The notes beneath the pieces were generated by a model. That model was not told the DNA's origin, did no database searches, and saw only the letters and a list, made by a program, of their open reading frames with translations. Positions 10,193 to 19,932 of a stretch of 64,000 nt of DNA are shown piece after piece; the stretch's first letter is position 1; each line of letters begins with the position of its first letter. This DNA comes from Bacteroidota bacterium. GTDB taxonomy: Bacteria; Bacteroidota; Bacteroidia; Cytophagales; Cyclobacteriaceae. The position numbers and the translations under genes were made by a program. Location of the stretch: contig VGMW01000001.1 in assembly GCA_016866235.1 (NCBI GenBank), positions 799,731 through 863,730 on the forward strand. The letters run 5' to 3'.

Positions 10193-10951
10193 ATGAAATT
10201 TCTTACTGTTATCGGCTTAATTATTCTGATTCTTCCTTTTCAGGGTTGTATAAAGCCCGGTGATCAGGAGAAACTTCAGTCGCAGGTCGACTCTCTTCGC
10301 AATGAGCTGGAGACCAGTCAGGAGATGGCTGAAACTTTAAGTGAGGTCAGTGTTTTAATGGACTCCATTGATGCCAACCGTCAGGCCATTCGCATCAATA
10401 TGGTTGAAGGTACAACCTATGCCGTTACCGTAAACCGTATGCAGGGACTCAACCGATATGTGCGGGAGACCCAAAAGAAGATTACAGAGCTTGAGAAAAA
10501 TTTGAAGCGTTCAAGGGCAGCTGCAAAGGCCTACGCGGCAACCATTGCCAGCTTAAAGGCAGAAATTGCTTCTAAGGATGAGGAGATCGCCAGACTCAAT
10601 GAGACCATTGAAAAATTTCGAAACGAAAATCAAAATCTGCTGCGGGTGGCAGAGTTACAGGAAATGGAGCTTGAGGATAAGCAACTTCAAATTGAATCTA
10701 AGAAACGAGAGCTTACTGTGATTGAAAGGCGGATCGAAGAAGTTCTTCAGAATTCACAAATCAGTGAGGCTGAAGGCTTGTATGCCCGTGGGCTCGCAGT
10801 TGAAGAAACGGCTAATCGAACCAAGTTGGCTCCTAAAAAAAGGAAGGCGACGTTATTGGAGGCGCTGGAGCTTTACAAAAAAGCTCAGTCACTCGGTCAC
10901 ACAGGTGCCAAAGCCAAAATCAAGGAGCTCGAAGCTGAAATCAATAAATAA
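10193..10951 (+). CDS. coiled-coil lipoprotein of unknown function
   Basis: Lipobox-like PFQGC; long Glu/Lys/Leu coiled coil; C-terminal helical repeat (ALELYKKAQSLGHTGAKAKIKELE). Confidence 0.75.
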   Translation: MKFLTVIGLIILILPFQGCIKPGDQEKLQSQVDSLRNELETSQEMAETLSEVSVLMDSIDANRQAIRINMVEGTTYAVTVNRMQGLNRYVRETQKKITELEKNLKRSRAAAKAYAATIASLKAEIASKDEEIARLNETIEKFRNENQNLLRVAELQEMELEDKQLQIESKKRELTVIERRIEEVLQNSQISEAEGLYARGLAVEETANRTKLAPKKRKATLLEALELYKKAQSLGHTGAKAKIKELEAEINK

Positions 10952-10975
10952 TTGTTTGGATCCTTTTCATAGGAT

Positions 10976-12004
10976 CTACTCCATACCGATCAGGTATAGG
11001 GTGTAGGCTAGATACAGCGTCAATAGAATAGCGGCTTCCCAACGATCAAGTTTTTTGGTGTTGATCGTGAACATAAAGAGCATTAAAATAATTGTTGCGC
11101 CAAACAGAACATAAAAATCTGAATTCATCGTGGCGTGATAGGGGATCGGATTTACCAATCCCGTAAATCCAAGGATAAAAAAGATGTTGAAAATGTTTGA
11201 TCCTACCACATTGCCTATGGCGATGTCGGTGTTTTTCCGGTAAGCAGCAACGGCCGAAGTAGCCAATTCGGGCAGCGAAGTACCTGCTGCCAGTATGGTT
11301 AATCCAATCAATTTTTCGCTCAATCCATAATGATGGGCAATTCCGATGGCGCTGTCAACCACCACTTTGCCACCTGCTATGAGCATTGCAAGCCCTGCAA
11401 TAATCATAGCGACCGAAGCATACATAGAAAATATCTTCACCCCATCGCCATTGTCGCTGGAACTGCCGGCTGACTTCATGGTGAGGTATACAAACCAAAG
11501 GAAAAGGCAAAAAATACCAAGCAGGATTATACTGTCTACGGTGCTTAAGATGCCGTCGTATCCACTGGCGGCCTGACTGTTGTCACCCCATAAGAGCGAA
11601 TCATTCACCAAAACCCAAAGGACAACTGCAGCGAAAAGTGAGATCGGAATTTCATAGCGGACGGTATTTTGATGAACCACCAATGGATAAATGATTCCGG
11701 CAATACCGAGGATAAACATGAGGTTAAAATTGTTGCTGCCAATGACGTTTCCAAAGGAAGCATCATTTTTTCCGTCGAGGGCTGAAAGCAGGCTAACTAT
11801 TAATTCAGGCATTGAAGTGCCAAAAGCAACTACAGTTAATCCGATGGTCAGGTCAGAAACGCCAAATCTCTTTGCTGCAGAAGATGCGCCGTCGACCAGA
11901 AAATCAGCCCCCTTAATGAGAATACCGAATCCAACCAGCAACAGTAAAGTTGCTATCCAAATTGAATCGAATGAAAAAAACCAAACCTGGATTTCTGAAA
12001 TCAT
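10976..12004 (-). CDS. calcium/sodium antiporter (CaCA family, YrbG-like)
   Basis: Two alpha-repeats: VVAFGTSMPELIVSL..GNVIGSNNFN and LAAGTSLPELATSAVAA..GNVVGSNIFN. Confidence 0.93.
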   Translation of the reverse strand: MISEIQVWFFSFDSIWIATLLLLVGFGILIKGADFLVDGASSAAKRFGVSDLTIGLTVVAFGTSMPELIVSLLSALDGKNDASFGNVIGSNNFNLMFILGIAGIIYPLVVHQNTVRYEIPISLFAAVVLWVLVNDSLLWGDNSQAASGYDGILSTVDSIILLGIFCLFLWFVYLTMKSAGSSSDNGDGVKIFSMYASVAMIIAGLAMLIAGGKVVVDSAIGIAHHYGLSEKLIGLTILAAGTSLPELATSAVAAYRKNTDIAIGNVVGSNIFNIFFILGFTGLVNPIPYHATMNSDFYVLFGATIILMLFMFTINTKKLDRWEAAILLTLYLAYTLYLIGME

Positions 12005-12055
12005 GTGGGGTAATTTTTTTTAAAGTAAAATAAAAAATACAAGCGTTGAAAATCA

Positions 12056-13075
12056 TTAGAACCACTTCTTATACCTGAAATAAAAAATCATCGAACCCAT
12101 GATAAGTCCCATAAGAATCATGACATATAGATACCCAAAAGGCCAGTGCAATTCAGGCATAAACTCGAAGTTCATGCCATAAATACCCACAATAAAGGTT
12201 AGCGGCATAAATATGGTCGATATAACCGCAAGTACCTTCATCACCTCATTCATTCTGGTGTTCATGGCATTGATGTGAATGTCCATTAAGCTGGTCGTTA
12301 GATCCCTGTAGGTGTCCATCGTGCTGATCAGTTGGGCCACGTGGTCATGCAAGTCAGAAAAGTAGCGCACATTTTCCTGCGACACATAATCACTTTCGCC
12401 TTTGGTAAGCTTACTTATGGCGTCGCGTAATGGATACAAGGCCTTGCGAAGAAAAATCAACTCTTTTTTGGTGTGTTGAATTCGTCTAAATCCCTCAGCT
12501 GAAGGTTTTTCTAAAATCTCTTCTTCAATGTTTTCAATTTTTCCGCCCAGGTCATCCAGCACCACGTAATATTGATCGATAACGATGTCCAGCAAGCGGT
12601 ACAGCAGATAATCTGTTTTGAGTTTCCTAACCCTTCCCTGATCAGATCTGATTTTTTCCCTGAACGATCCAAAAAAATCTCCCCCTTTCTCCTGGAAGGA
12701 AAGCAGAAAGTCCTGACCCAATACAAAACTCACCTGTTCATAATCGACCTTCTCCTGAGTAATGTGGTGCAGCATTTTCAGGGTGAAAAACAAATAGCTG
12801 TCGTACTCTTCGGCTTTAGGCTGATTTTCGGTAGTAAGATCTTCCAGTAAAAGATTGTGCAGGTTGAACTTTTGCCCAATCTGATCGAAAACCTTTTGCT
12901 CATGGAGCCCGTCCACGTTGATCCAATTTACGCTTCCGGGTTTTATTTCTTCGAGCAGCTTCTCCACAGGTAGATCCCTGAATTCATTCACTTCACCTGA
13001 ATTGTAACGGATAAGCTCTAAGGTAGAGCCATCGGCCTGAACAAATTTTTTATCGGATGTGCTGACCAGTGTCAT
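12056..13075 (-). CDS. corA: magnesium/cobalt transporter CorA
   Basis: C-terminal FIVGIYGMNFEFMPELHWPFGY (GMN motif) with two TM helices. Confidence 0.93.
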   Translation of the reverse strand: MTLVSTSDKKFVQADGSTLELIRYNSGEVNEFRDLPVEKLLEEIKPGSVNWINVDGLHEQKVFDQIGQKFNLHNLLLEDLTTENQPKAEEYDSYLFFTLKMLHHITQEKVDYEQVSFVLGQDFLLSFQEKGGDFFGSFREKIRSDQGRVRKLKTDYLLYRLLDIVIDQYYVVLDDLGGKIENIEEEILEKPSAEGFRRIQHTKKELIFLRKALYPLRDAISKLTKGESDYVSQENVRYFSDLHDHVAQLISTMDTYRDLTTSLMDIHINAMNTRMNEVMKVLAVISTIFMPLTFIVGIYGMNFEFMPELHWPFGYLYVMILMGLIMGSMIFYFRYKKWF

Positions 13076-13920
13076 GATTTTTTGCTCGCGGACAGTAATA
13101 TGCCCGGAGGGTAGGGCGATTCCATTCCAGCTTTGGTCATTTCATCTTTGATGGTGCGCATGAGGTCACACTTTAGTATAAAGGCCTCAACCGCATTTTT
13201 AGACCACACCGAAACACGAACCTGGACATTGAGTTCATTGAGTGCAGTAACCCTCACCATCACTGGTTTTTCACCACGCTGCAATTCATCTTCATTTCGG
13301 TTGTCAATGTAATAGGGGTGGCTCGTGGCGGAGCGCTCTGCAATCTCGAATACTTTGGCCAGATCAGCCTGATAGGAAACAGGAAACTCCAACAAAACAC
13401 AAATCTTTTCATCTTCTATCGTACTGTTGAGGATGACTTCGTTGCTGATTACCGAGTTGGGGATCACCACCCTTCGGTTTTCAAAATCCTTGATAACCGT
13501 ATGCCTAAGGGTAATATCTTCTACATCGCCTGAATACAAGGTTCCAATTTTCACCCTGTCACCAACGCTAAATGGCTTAAAAATCACCAGAAATAATCCA
13601 CTGACAATATTTGAAAATGCCTGCTGGCTGGCGAAACCGACAATAGCGGCCAATACTCCGGCACCAGTAAGCAGGGTGGTTCCAAATGATTCAAGTGCGG
13701 GGATAGATCTGAATATGATGATCGTGACGACCAGGAAAATGACAAGATCGACGGCGTTCTTAAAAAAACTGTAGTGGGTGGGATCAACTTTTAATTTCTG
13801 CGCTGCCTTTTTAAAGAACCTTCCCACGATGGCCCTCAGGATCCGGCTGGCTATAAAACCTGATGCCAATACGGTCAGAATGAATATGACTTGCTCCCAG
13901 TTTTTATCAGGATTCCACAT
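13072..13920 (-). CDS. mechanosensitive ion channel (MscS family)
   Basis: GVLAAIVGFASQQAFSNIVSGLFLVIFKPFSVGDRVKIG. The start MWNPDKNW is chosen over the longer ORF. ATGA overlap with corA. Confidence 0.9.
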   Translation of the reverse strand: MWNPDKNWEQVIFILTVLASGFIASRILRAIVGRFFKKAAQKLKVDPTHYSFFKNAVDLVIFLVVTIIIFRSIPALESFGTTLLTGAGVLAAIVGFASQQAFSNIVSGLFLVIFKPFSVGDRVKIGTLYSGDVEDITLRHTVIKDFENRRVVIPNSVISNEVILNSTIEDEKICVLLEFPVSYQADLAKVFEIAERSATSHPYYIDNRNEDELQRGEKPVMVRVTALNELNVQVRVSVWSKNAVEAFILKCDLMRTIKDEMTKAGMESPYPPGILLSASKKS

Positions 13921-14041
13921 ATCATCAAAATAACACACTATTTACGCCCTTTCAAAGGTTTTCTCGCGCAATGCCTCATAAAGAATTCAATAAAAAACTA
14001 CGGCCGTAATCGAGTTGCTCTAATTATTATTGCAAATCCGC

Positions 14042-15016
14042 ATGTCTTCCATCACCGATCAAATCAAAGCGCCCATTGTACAAGAGATGGAGGCATTTGA
14101 ACGAAAGTTCAGATCCTCCATGAGCACCAAGGTGATGCTGTTGGATAAAATCATGGACTACATCGTTCGTCGTAAGGGCAAACAAATGCGTCCGATGTTT
14201 GTTTTTCTTTCAGCAGGCGTTTCCGGCGGCATAAGTGAATCAACCTACCATGGTGCCAGTCTGATTGAGTTACTCCACACCGCCACCCTTGTTCATGATG
14301 ATGTAGTTGACGATGCGAACTACCGACGCGGATTCTTTAGCATTAATGCCTTATGGAAAAACAAGGTAGCGGTTCTGGTGGGTGATTTCCTCTTGTCCCG
14401 TGGTTTATTATTATCGGTTGAAAACAAGGAATTCGGTTTGTTGGAAATTGTTTCGGAAGCAGTGCGGGAGATGAGCGAAGGCGAGCTGCTGCAAATGGAA
14501 AAAGCCAGAAACCTGGATATCACGGAGGACCTTTATTTCGAAGTCATTCGTAAAAAAACTGCTTCCCTAATTGCTGCATGTTGTGCAGTCGGCGCCTCGT
14601 CGGCAAAGGCAAGTACAGAAGTGGTGCGAAAAATGAAAATGATTGGCGAAAAGGTTGGGATGGCTTTTCAGATTAAGGATGATCTATTCGATTATGGTGA
14701 GGCAGAAATTGGAAAGCCGCTGGGCATCGACATCCGTGAGAAAAAATTGACCCTTCCCTTAATCCACGCAATCGGAAAGGCCTCCTGGTCGGAAAAGCGC
14801 CGTGTAATTTCCTTAATCCGAAATGCAGAAAAGGAATCTGGCAACATTAAAAAGGTGATCGAATTCGTCCGCCATTCCGGTGGAATCGATCATGCCAATA
14901 AGGTGATGAAAAATTTTCAGGATGAAGCCCAGCAGCTGCTCAACGAAATGCCTGCATCCTCCTATAAGGACTCACTCCGTTTGATGATCGACTACACGAT
15001 CTCCCGGAACAAGTAA
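14042..15016 (+). CDS. polyprenyl synthetase family protein
   Basis: LLHTATLVHDDVVDDANYRRG (FARM region) and FQIKDDLFDYG (second aspartate-rich motif). Confidence 0.92.
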   Translation: MSSITDQIKAPIVQEMEAFERKFRSSMSTKVMLLDKIMDYIVRRKGKQMRPMFVFLSAGVSGGISESTYHGASLIELLHTATLVHDDVVDDANYRRGFFSINALWKNKVAVLVGDFLLSRGLLLSVENKEFGLLEIVSEAVREMSEGELLQMEKARNLDITEDLYFEVIRKKTASLIAACCAVGASSAKASTEVVRKMKMIGEKVGMAFQIKDDLFDYGEAEIGKPLGIDIREKKLTLPLIHAIGKASWSEKRRVISLIRNAEKESGNIKKVIEFVRHSGGIDHANKVMKNFQDEAQQLLNEMPASSYKDSLRLMIDYTISRNK

Positions 15017-15025
15017 GATCACCAA

Positions 15026-16462
15026 CTATTTTTTTGCCGGCGGCTTTGATGCAGCAGCCATCTTTTCCTGGTTGGTGAAGAAATTCACCAGTTCCTCAAT
15101 CGGTGGTTTTTTAGCAATAATCTTTTTACGCTCATCAATGATGTATAAGCTAGGCGTCTGGTCTGCATCATACAGTTTTTGATAGCTGCCAACGTAACTT
15201 CTGGGTCCATTGACTGTAATCCAGGGCATTTTATAATCTCTTATAAAATCTTTCATCTTTTGCATAGAGGTGTCCGCACTAACGGCGAATACTTCAAGGT
15301 TCCACTTGGTCTTATACTTATTGTAGAAATCGACAAGCTTAGGTGTCTCCTGTCGGCAGTGTCCGCAATCTGGATCAAAAATGTAAAGAATGGTGTACTT
15401 GCTGTTAAGCTCATGCATATTCCGGACATTCTTGTTCTGATCCAGCATAATCAGGTTTTGTGATTTCATTCCGATCATGCTTAGTCCAAGCTGGTCAGCC
15501 CGGTCTTTCAAATTTTTCTTCATGGTGGCATTCATCCAAAAGTCCATTTCGCCACTATTAAAATATTTACGAATCAAATGGACATACACAGCGTCTAGTC
15601 CCATCACTTTGGGATTTTGGAATTCAATCACACACATCCAAATAAAGTATTTATAGGTTTCCTGGTTGCTCTTCGCTACCGCAGCCAGTCGGTCGATCTC
15701 GGCATTTACTGAATCAGCAACCGGCGGGACAAGGCGTGTGAGGTACTCTCGGATTTTCTCCTGATAAACCGGTCTTGGCAATCGGATCATGCCGTCATCA
15801 GCCAAATTGAAATTATCCCAATAATGCTTTCGGTAGTACTTAAATTGGAAAGTTGAATCAACACGTCCATCTGCATTTTTCGGCGGATCGGGAACTTGAA
15901 TCTGCCGGGTTGACTTCATAATCCTGGTGGTGAGCATCGTTGGATGGTTGGAAATGATTCCATCCTGATAGCTTATGACTTTTTCGTTCACAACTTTTAA
16001 GGATTCCTCTGCTTTCTTTTTTTCCTCTGCGCTCGCCAGGCTGTCTCTTATAACTTTGACAAATGGCTCTGCTTCCTCATTCCGCGCTCCATTGAACAAC
16101 ATCCCCTCGAAGAACAGTCGGTTGTCCTCATCACCCACTACCTTCATTTTACGGATGTAATCTTCTGTCGAAGTTTCCAATGAAAAAAACTGATCCTTAC
16201 CAACGACAAATTCAAAAATTCTGGTTTTGTTCAGCACCAGAAAATAAACGCCTTCACCCAAAGATTTCTTTCCATCAAAAACCAAGGAGCCTTTCGTATC
16301 TACCCGGGCAGTATCGTTCAGGTAAGTAGATTCCCCGTAATAATATCCGAGGTACGCTGTGGTGTCCCGCAGGCCATTGATTTTCATCTCGATTTTGTAA
16401 CCGGTCTGACCCAGGGCCGTCACAGAAACAAAAAATACCAGTAGTCCGAACAGATGCTTCAT
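15026..16462 (-). CDS. thioredoxin-like/TlpA-family redoxin protein (DUF5106-like N-terminal region)
   Basis: ILYIFDPDCGHCRQETPKLVDFYNKYK with a CGHC active site; signal peptide. Confidence 0.85.
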   Translation of the reverse strand: MKHLFGLLVFFVSVTALGQTGYKIEMKINGLRDTTAYLGYYYGESTYLNDTARVDTKGSLVFDGKKSLGEGVYFLVLNKTRIFEFVVGKDQFFSLETSTEDYIRKMKVVGDEDNRLFFEGMLFNGARNEEAEPFVKVIRDSLASAEEKKKAEESLKVVNEKVISYQDGIISNHPTMLTTRIMKSTRQIQVPDPPKNADGRVDSTFQFKYYRKHYWDNFNLADDGMIRLPRPVYQEKIREYLTRLVPPVADSVNAEIDRLAAVAKSNQETYKYFIWMCVIEFQNPKVMGLDAVYVHLIRKYFNSGEMDFWMNATMKKNLKDRADQLGLSMIGMKSQNLIMLDQNKNVRNMHELNSKYTILYIFDPDCGHCRQETPKLVDFYNKYKTKWNLEVFAVSADTSMQKMKDFIRDYKMPWITVNGPRSYVGSYQKLYDADQTPSLYIIDERKKIIAKKPPIEELVNFFTNQEKMAAASKPPAKK

Positions 16463-16583
16463 AAACCTTGTTTAGCGTGCTGCAAAATTGAAAAAAAAGA
16501 AATAACTGCCGTCCGAACCGACAAGGATGGTGCCAATTTTTCTCAAACTCCCTTAGATAAGCGGAAGTGCCGTGGTTTCATTC

Positions 16584-16591
16584 TAATTTTG
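16584..16591 (+). promoter_or_regulatory. candidate -7 element TAATTTTG for gldA
   Basis: Matches TAnnTTTG; ends 4 nt before the gldA ATG. Confidence 0.45.
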
Positions 16592-16595
16592 AACG

Positions 16596-17525
16596 ATGTC
16601 GGTGTCTGTTAAAAGCCTGTCAAGGTTATTCGGAAGTCAAAAAGCAGTGGATAACATCTCTTTTTCTGTAGGGAAAGGAGAGGTGGTTGGTTTTCTGGGT
16701 CCCAATGGCGCCGGTAAATCCACCACCATGAAGATGATCACCGGGATTTTGGCTCCGTCGAACGGCGAGGCCTATGTTTGCGGATACCCTGTTAATCGCC
16801 CCAACCCCGATACGAGAAATTTTATTGGCTACCTCCCGGAAAACAATCCGTTGTACCCGGAAATGTTTGTTCATGAATACCTGGAATTCAGTGGCGGATT
16901 TTATGGTCTGAAGGGTGCTGCTTTAAACAAACGGATTGCCTTGCTCATGGATACCTGTGGTCTGGCGCCCGAGCAAAACAAAAAAATTCAGCAACTCTCC
17001 AGAGGCTACCGTCAGCGGGTTGGCCTTGCGCAGGCACTGCTCCACGATCCGGAGGTTCTGATTCTCGACGAGCCCACTTCCGGACTTGATCCCAATCAAC
17101 TGGCCGAAATCCGTGCACTCATCCGAACGGTGAGTGCCAATAAAACCGTTCTCTTCTCTACACACATCATGCAGGAAGTTGAAGCCATCTGTGATCGTGC
17201 ACTGGTTATCCACCAGGGGAAATTGGTAGCCGACGACACCATAAAAAACCTCGTTGGGTCATCAGGCACTGCACTGCTGGCAGAGTTTGCTACACCGGTT
17301 GAACATACTGAGCTGATGCTCCCCGATGGCACGATCCCGGAAAAATGCGATGAGCGGATCTATCGATACAAATCCAGTGGCGTAGACCTCCGTCCTGCTG
17401 TATTTCGCCTTGCGGCTGAAAAAAATCTACCGCTGGTCGGATTGAAAGAAGAAAATTTTTCCATCGAACAGGTTTTCAGAAAGCTTACGGCGAATGTCAA
17501 AACCGAATCCGATCAACAGCCATGA
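16596..17525 (+). CDS. gldA: gliding motility-associated ABC transporter ATP-binding subunit
   Basis: Walker A GPNGAGKST, signature LSRGYRQRVGLAQ, Walker B LILDEPTSGLDPNQ; followed by gldF and gldG. Confidence 0.92.
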   Translation: MSVSVKSLSRLFGSQKAVDNISFSVGKGEVVGFLGPNGAGKSTTMKMITGILAPSNGEAYVCGYPVNRPNPDTRNFIGYLPENNPLYPEMFVHEYLEFSGGFYGLKGAALNKRIALLMDTCGLAPEQNKKIQQLSRGYRQRVGLAQALLHDPEVLILDEPTSGLDPNQLAEIRALIRTVSANKTVLFSTHIMQEVEAICDRALVIHQGKLVADDTIKNLVGSSGTALLAEFATPVEHTELMLPDGTIPEKCDERIYRYKSSGVDLRPAVFRLAAEKNLPLVGLKEENFSIEQVFRKLTANVKTESDQQP

Positions 17526-18247
17526 TTACGGTTTTTAAAAAGGAGTTGGCTAGTTTTCTGAATTCCTCCGTCGCCTGGATGGTCATCCTGGTTTTTCTCG
17601 CGGGTATTGGATTGCCGACCTGGGTTTTTCCAGAAACCTCCGTCCTGGATTATGGTTATGCTGATTTGACTTCGCTGTTTACTACAGGTCCGTGGCTTTT
17701 AATGTTTCTCTCCTCCGCGGTGACCATGAAAACTTTTGCTGAGGAAAGAAAGATGGGTACGCTGGATATGCTCTTAACGCGACCGGTGGGTGACCTGGGT
17801 ATTGTTGCCGGTAAATTTCTGGCGGCCTGGACCTTGGTTTTTCTGGCGCTCCTTCCAACCGTCACATATTACTTCTCAGTTTATGAGTTGGGCAATCCGC
17901 CGGGAAATCTGGACACACCCGGTTTCCTAGGCTCGTGGTTGGGTTTGATGCTGCTCGCAGGGGTATTCACCAGTTTTGGGATCCTGGGGTCATCGATCAC
18001 CAACAGTCAAATTGTTTCCTTTTTGGTTTCTGCGTTGTTGTGTTTTCTGATGTGGACAGGTTGGGAATCAATGGCTGAAATATTATCCTGGGCTGACGCC
18101 ACGATCATCAGGCAGTTGGGTATTTTCAATCATTACGAATCAATCGGCCGCGGGCTTATCGATAGTCGTGATTTGGTATATTTTCTTTCCCTGATTGTCA
18201 TCAATCTCACCGTTTCCTTAACCATCCTCGCTTCACGAAAATGGTAA
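17522..18247 (+). CDS. gldF: gliding motility-associated ABC transporter permease
   Basis: KTFAEERKMGTLDMLLTRPV motif, six TM segments, position after gldA; 4-nt overlap with gldA. Confidence 0.9.
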   Translation: MITVFKKELASFLNSSVAWMVILVFLAGIGLPTWVFPETSVLDYGYADLTSLFTTGPWLLMFLSSAVTMKTFAEERKMGTLDMLLTRPVGDLGIVAGKFLAAWTLVFLALLPTVTYYFSVYELGNPPGNLDTPGFLGSWLGLMLLAGVFTSFGILGSSITNSQIVSFLVSALLCFLMWTGWESMAEILSWADATIIRQLGIFNHYESIGRGLIDSRDLVYFLSLIVINLTVSLTILASRKW

Positions 18248-19932
18248 ACAGGAAAATTGCCCTACTGACTTTAGCCAATGTATTGGTTCTGCTCGTGGTG
18301 TTGAATCAGTTGTCGTCCATTTGGTTTTTTAGAATTGATCTTACCGAAGAAAAAAGATTTACGGTTAAGCCTCAGACCAAAGAATTGCTGGGGCGGCTAA
18401 ACGATGATGTTTTGATTGAGGTTTTTTTGGAAGGCGATCTCAATCCGGGGTTTAAAAGATTCCAAAAACAAATTCGGGAATTGCTGGATGAATTTCGAAT
18501 CCACTCCGATGGTAAGCTCAACTACCTAATTACTGATCCAACTTCTGCTAAAAGTGAGAAAGCGAGGAATGAGTTCATGAGCGGACTCATCTCAAAAGGT
18601 GTTCAGCCCATCAACATCATTGAAAACAAGGATGGTCAACGAAGTGAGAAAATTGTTTTTCCTGGTGCACTGCTTACAACGGGTGGTAATGAATGGCCGA
18701 TCAATCTTCTTCGCAACAGCAGTGCTCAGGGTTGGCAGGCGGCATTAAATCAATCCATGGAATCCATGGAGTTTGAATTTGTGCTGGTGCTGCAGCGCCT
18801 CATCGAGGAAGATCGAAAAACAATTGGATGGATTACTGGCCACGGCGAGGCGGATGGACCTAAAGTGACTTCCGGAAAAGCCTTGCTTGCAGAATCTTTT
18901 GATCTGCTCACCATAAATGCTGAAGATCTGTTGAAGTCCCGTCCGGTTGACCTCGCCATGGTTGTCCAACCGACCATGCCATGGAGTGATCGAGATTTGT
19001 TTGCCTTGGATCAGTATGTTATGCGGGGTGGCAAGGTTTTATTTTTTGTCGATCAGATTAAGGTCGATATGTCGCGCGCATCTGATCCTGATTATTTCGC
19101 AGAAATACCTGCGCATGGATTAAACAACCTGTTGTTTCGCTACGGTATTCGATTGAATTCAGATGCAGTTCAGGATGCAGTTGCATTACCGTTTCCGGTG
19201 GTGACCGGTTCGGTGGGTGGACGTTCGCAGATTACGCCAATTGAGTGGCCGTTTTATCCGCTGGCTTCTGTTATGGCAGATCATCCTGCCACCAGGAACC
19301 TCGATGCAGCCTGGTTCAGGTTTGCTTCGACCACCGACACGGTGAAGGCAGAGGGAATTCAAAAGACTCCGTTGATTTGGTCATCACCCTACACAAGAAC
19401 AATAGGTGCGCCGGTGAAGGTATCTGTTAGAGATTTGCAAGCCGATCAGAATCGTTCGGATTTTAATCAGGGCCGGAAGCCGCTGGCATGGTTGCTGGAA
19501 GGCAGATTTACTTCTTTGTACCGAAATCAATTTACCCCGGAAAATTTAGTTCCAATTGAAAAAATAGAGGAAGGTGTTCCAACAAAAATTGTTTTGATCA
19601 GTGATGGTGACTTTTTTCAAAACGATGTTGACGCCCGCAACGGAACCCCACCTCCTGTCGGCTTTGATCCAAATACGCGGCAAACCTTTTCAAATGGCGA
19701 CCTCGTCATGAACCTGGCGCGGTGGTTAACCGATGAAAATGGGGTCATTCTTGCGCGCAGCAAAAAAATTGAGGTTCGTCCATTGGATAAAAATAAAATC
19801 AGAGCGGAAAGAAAATTTTGGCAGGCGCTCAATTTAACGTTGCCAATACTCATCATGGGTTGTTTTGGTCTGATCTGGCATTGGATCAGGAGAAAAAAGT
19901 ACACATCGTTTAACCAGGGCAGCAATGGATAG
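18241..19932 (+). CDS. gldG: gliding motility-associated ABC transporter substrate-binding-type protein
   Basis: RIDLTEEKRFTVKPQTKELL N-terminus, ABC_transp_aux-like GHGEAD, C-terminal TM; synteny with gldA/gldF. Confidence 0.9.
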   Translation: MVNRKIALLTLANVLVLLVVLNQLSSIWFFRIDLTEEKRFTVKPQTKELLGRLNDDVLIEVFLEGDLNPGFKRFQKQIRELLDEFRIHSDGKLNYLITDPTSAKSEKARNEFMSGLISKGVQPINIIENKDGQRSEKIVFPGALLTTGGNEWPINLLRNSSAQGWQAALNQSMESMEFEFVLVLQRLIEEDRKTIGWITGHGEADGPKVTSGKALLAESFDLLTINAEDLLKSRPVDLAMVVQPTMPWSDRDLFALDQYVMRGGKVLFFVDQIKVDMSRASDPDYFAEIPAHGLNNLLFRYGIRLNSDAVQDAVALPFPVVTGSVGGRSQITPIEWPFYPLASVMADHPATRNLDAAWFRFASTTDTVKAEGIQKTPLIWSSPYTRTIGAPVKVSVRDLQADQNRSDFNQGRKPLAWLLEGRFTSLYRNQFTPENLVPIEKIEEGVPTKIVLISDGDFFQNDVDARNGTPPPVGFDPNTRQTFSNGDLVMNLARWLTDENGVILARSKKIEVRPLDKNKIRAERKFWQALNLTLPILIMGCFGLIWHWIRRKKYTSFNQGSNG

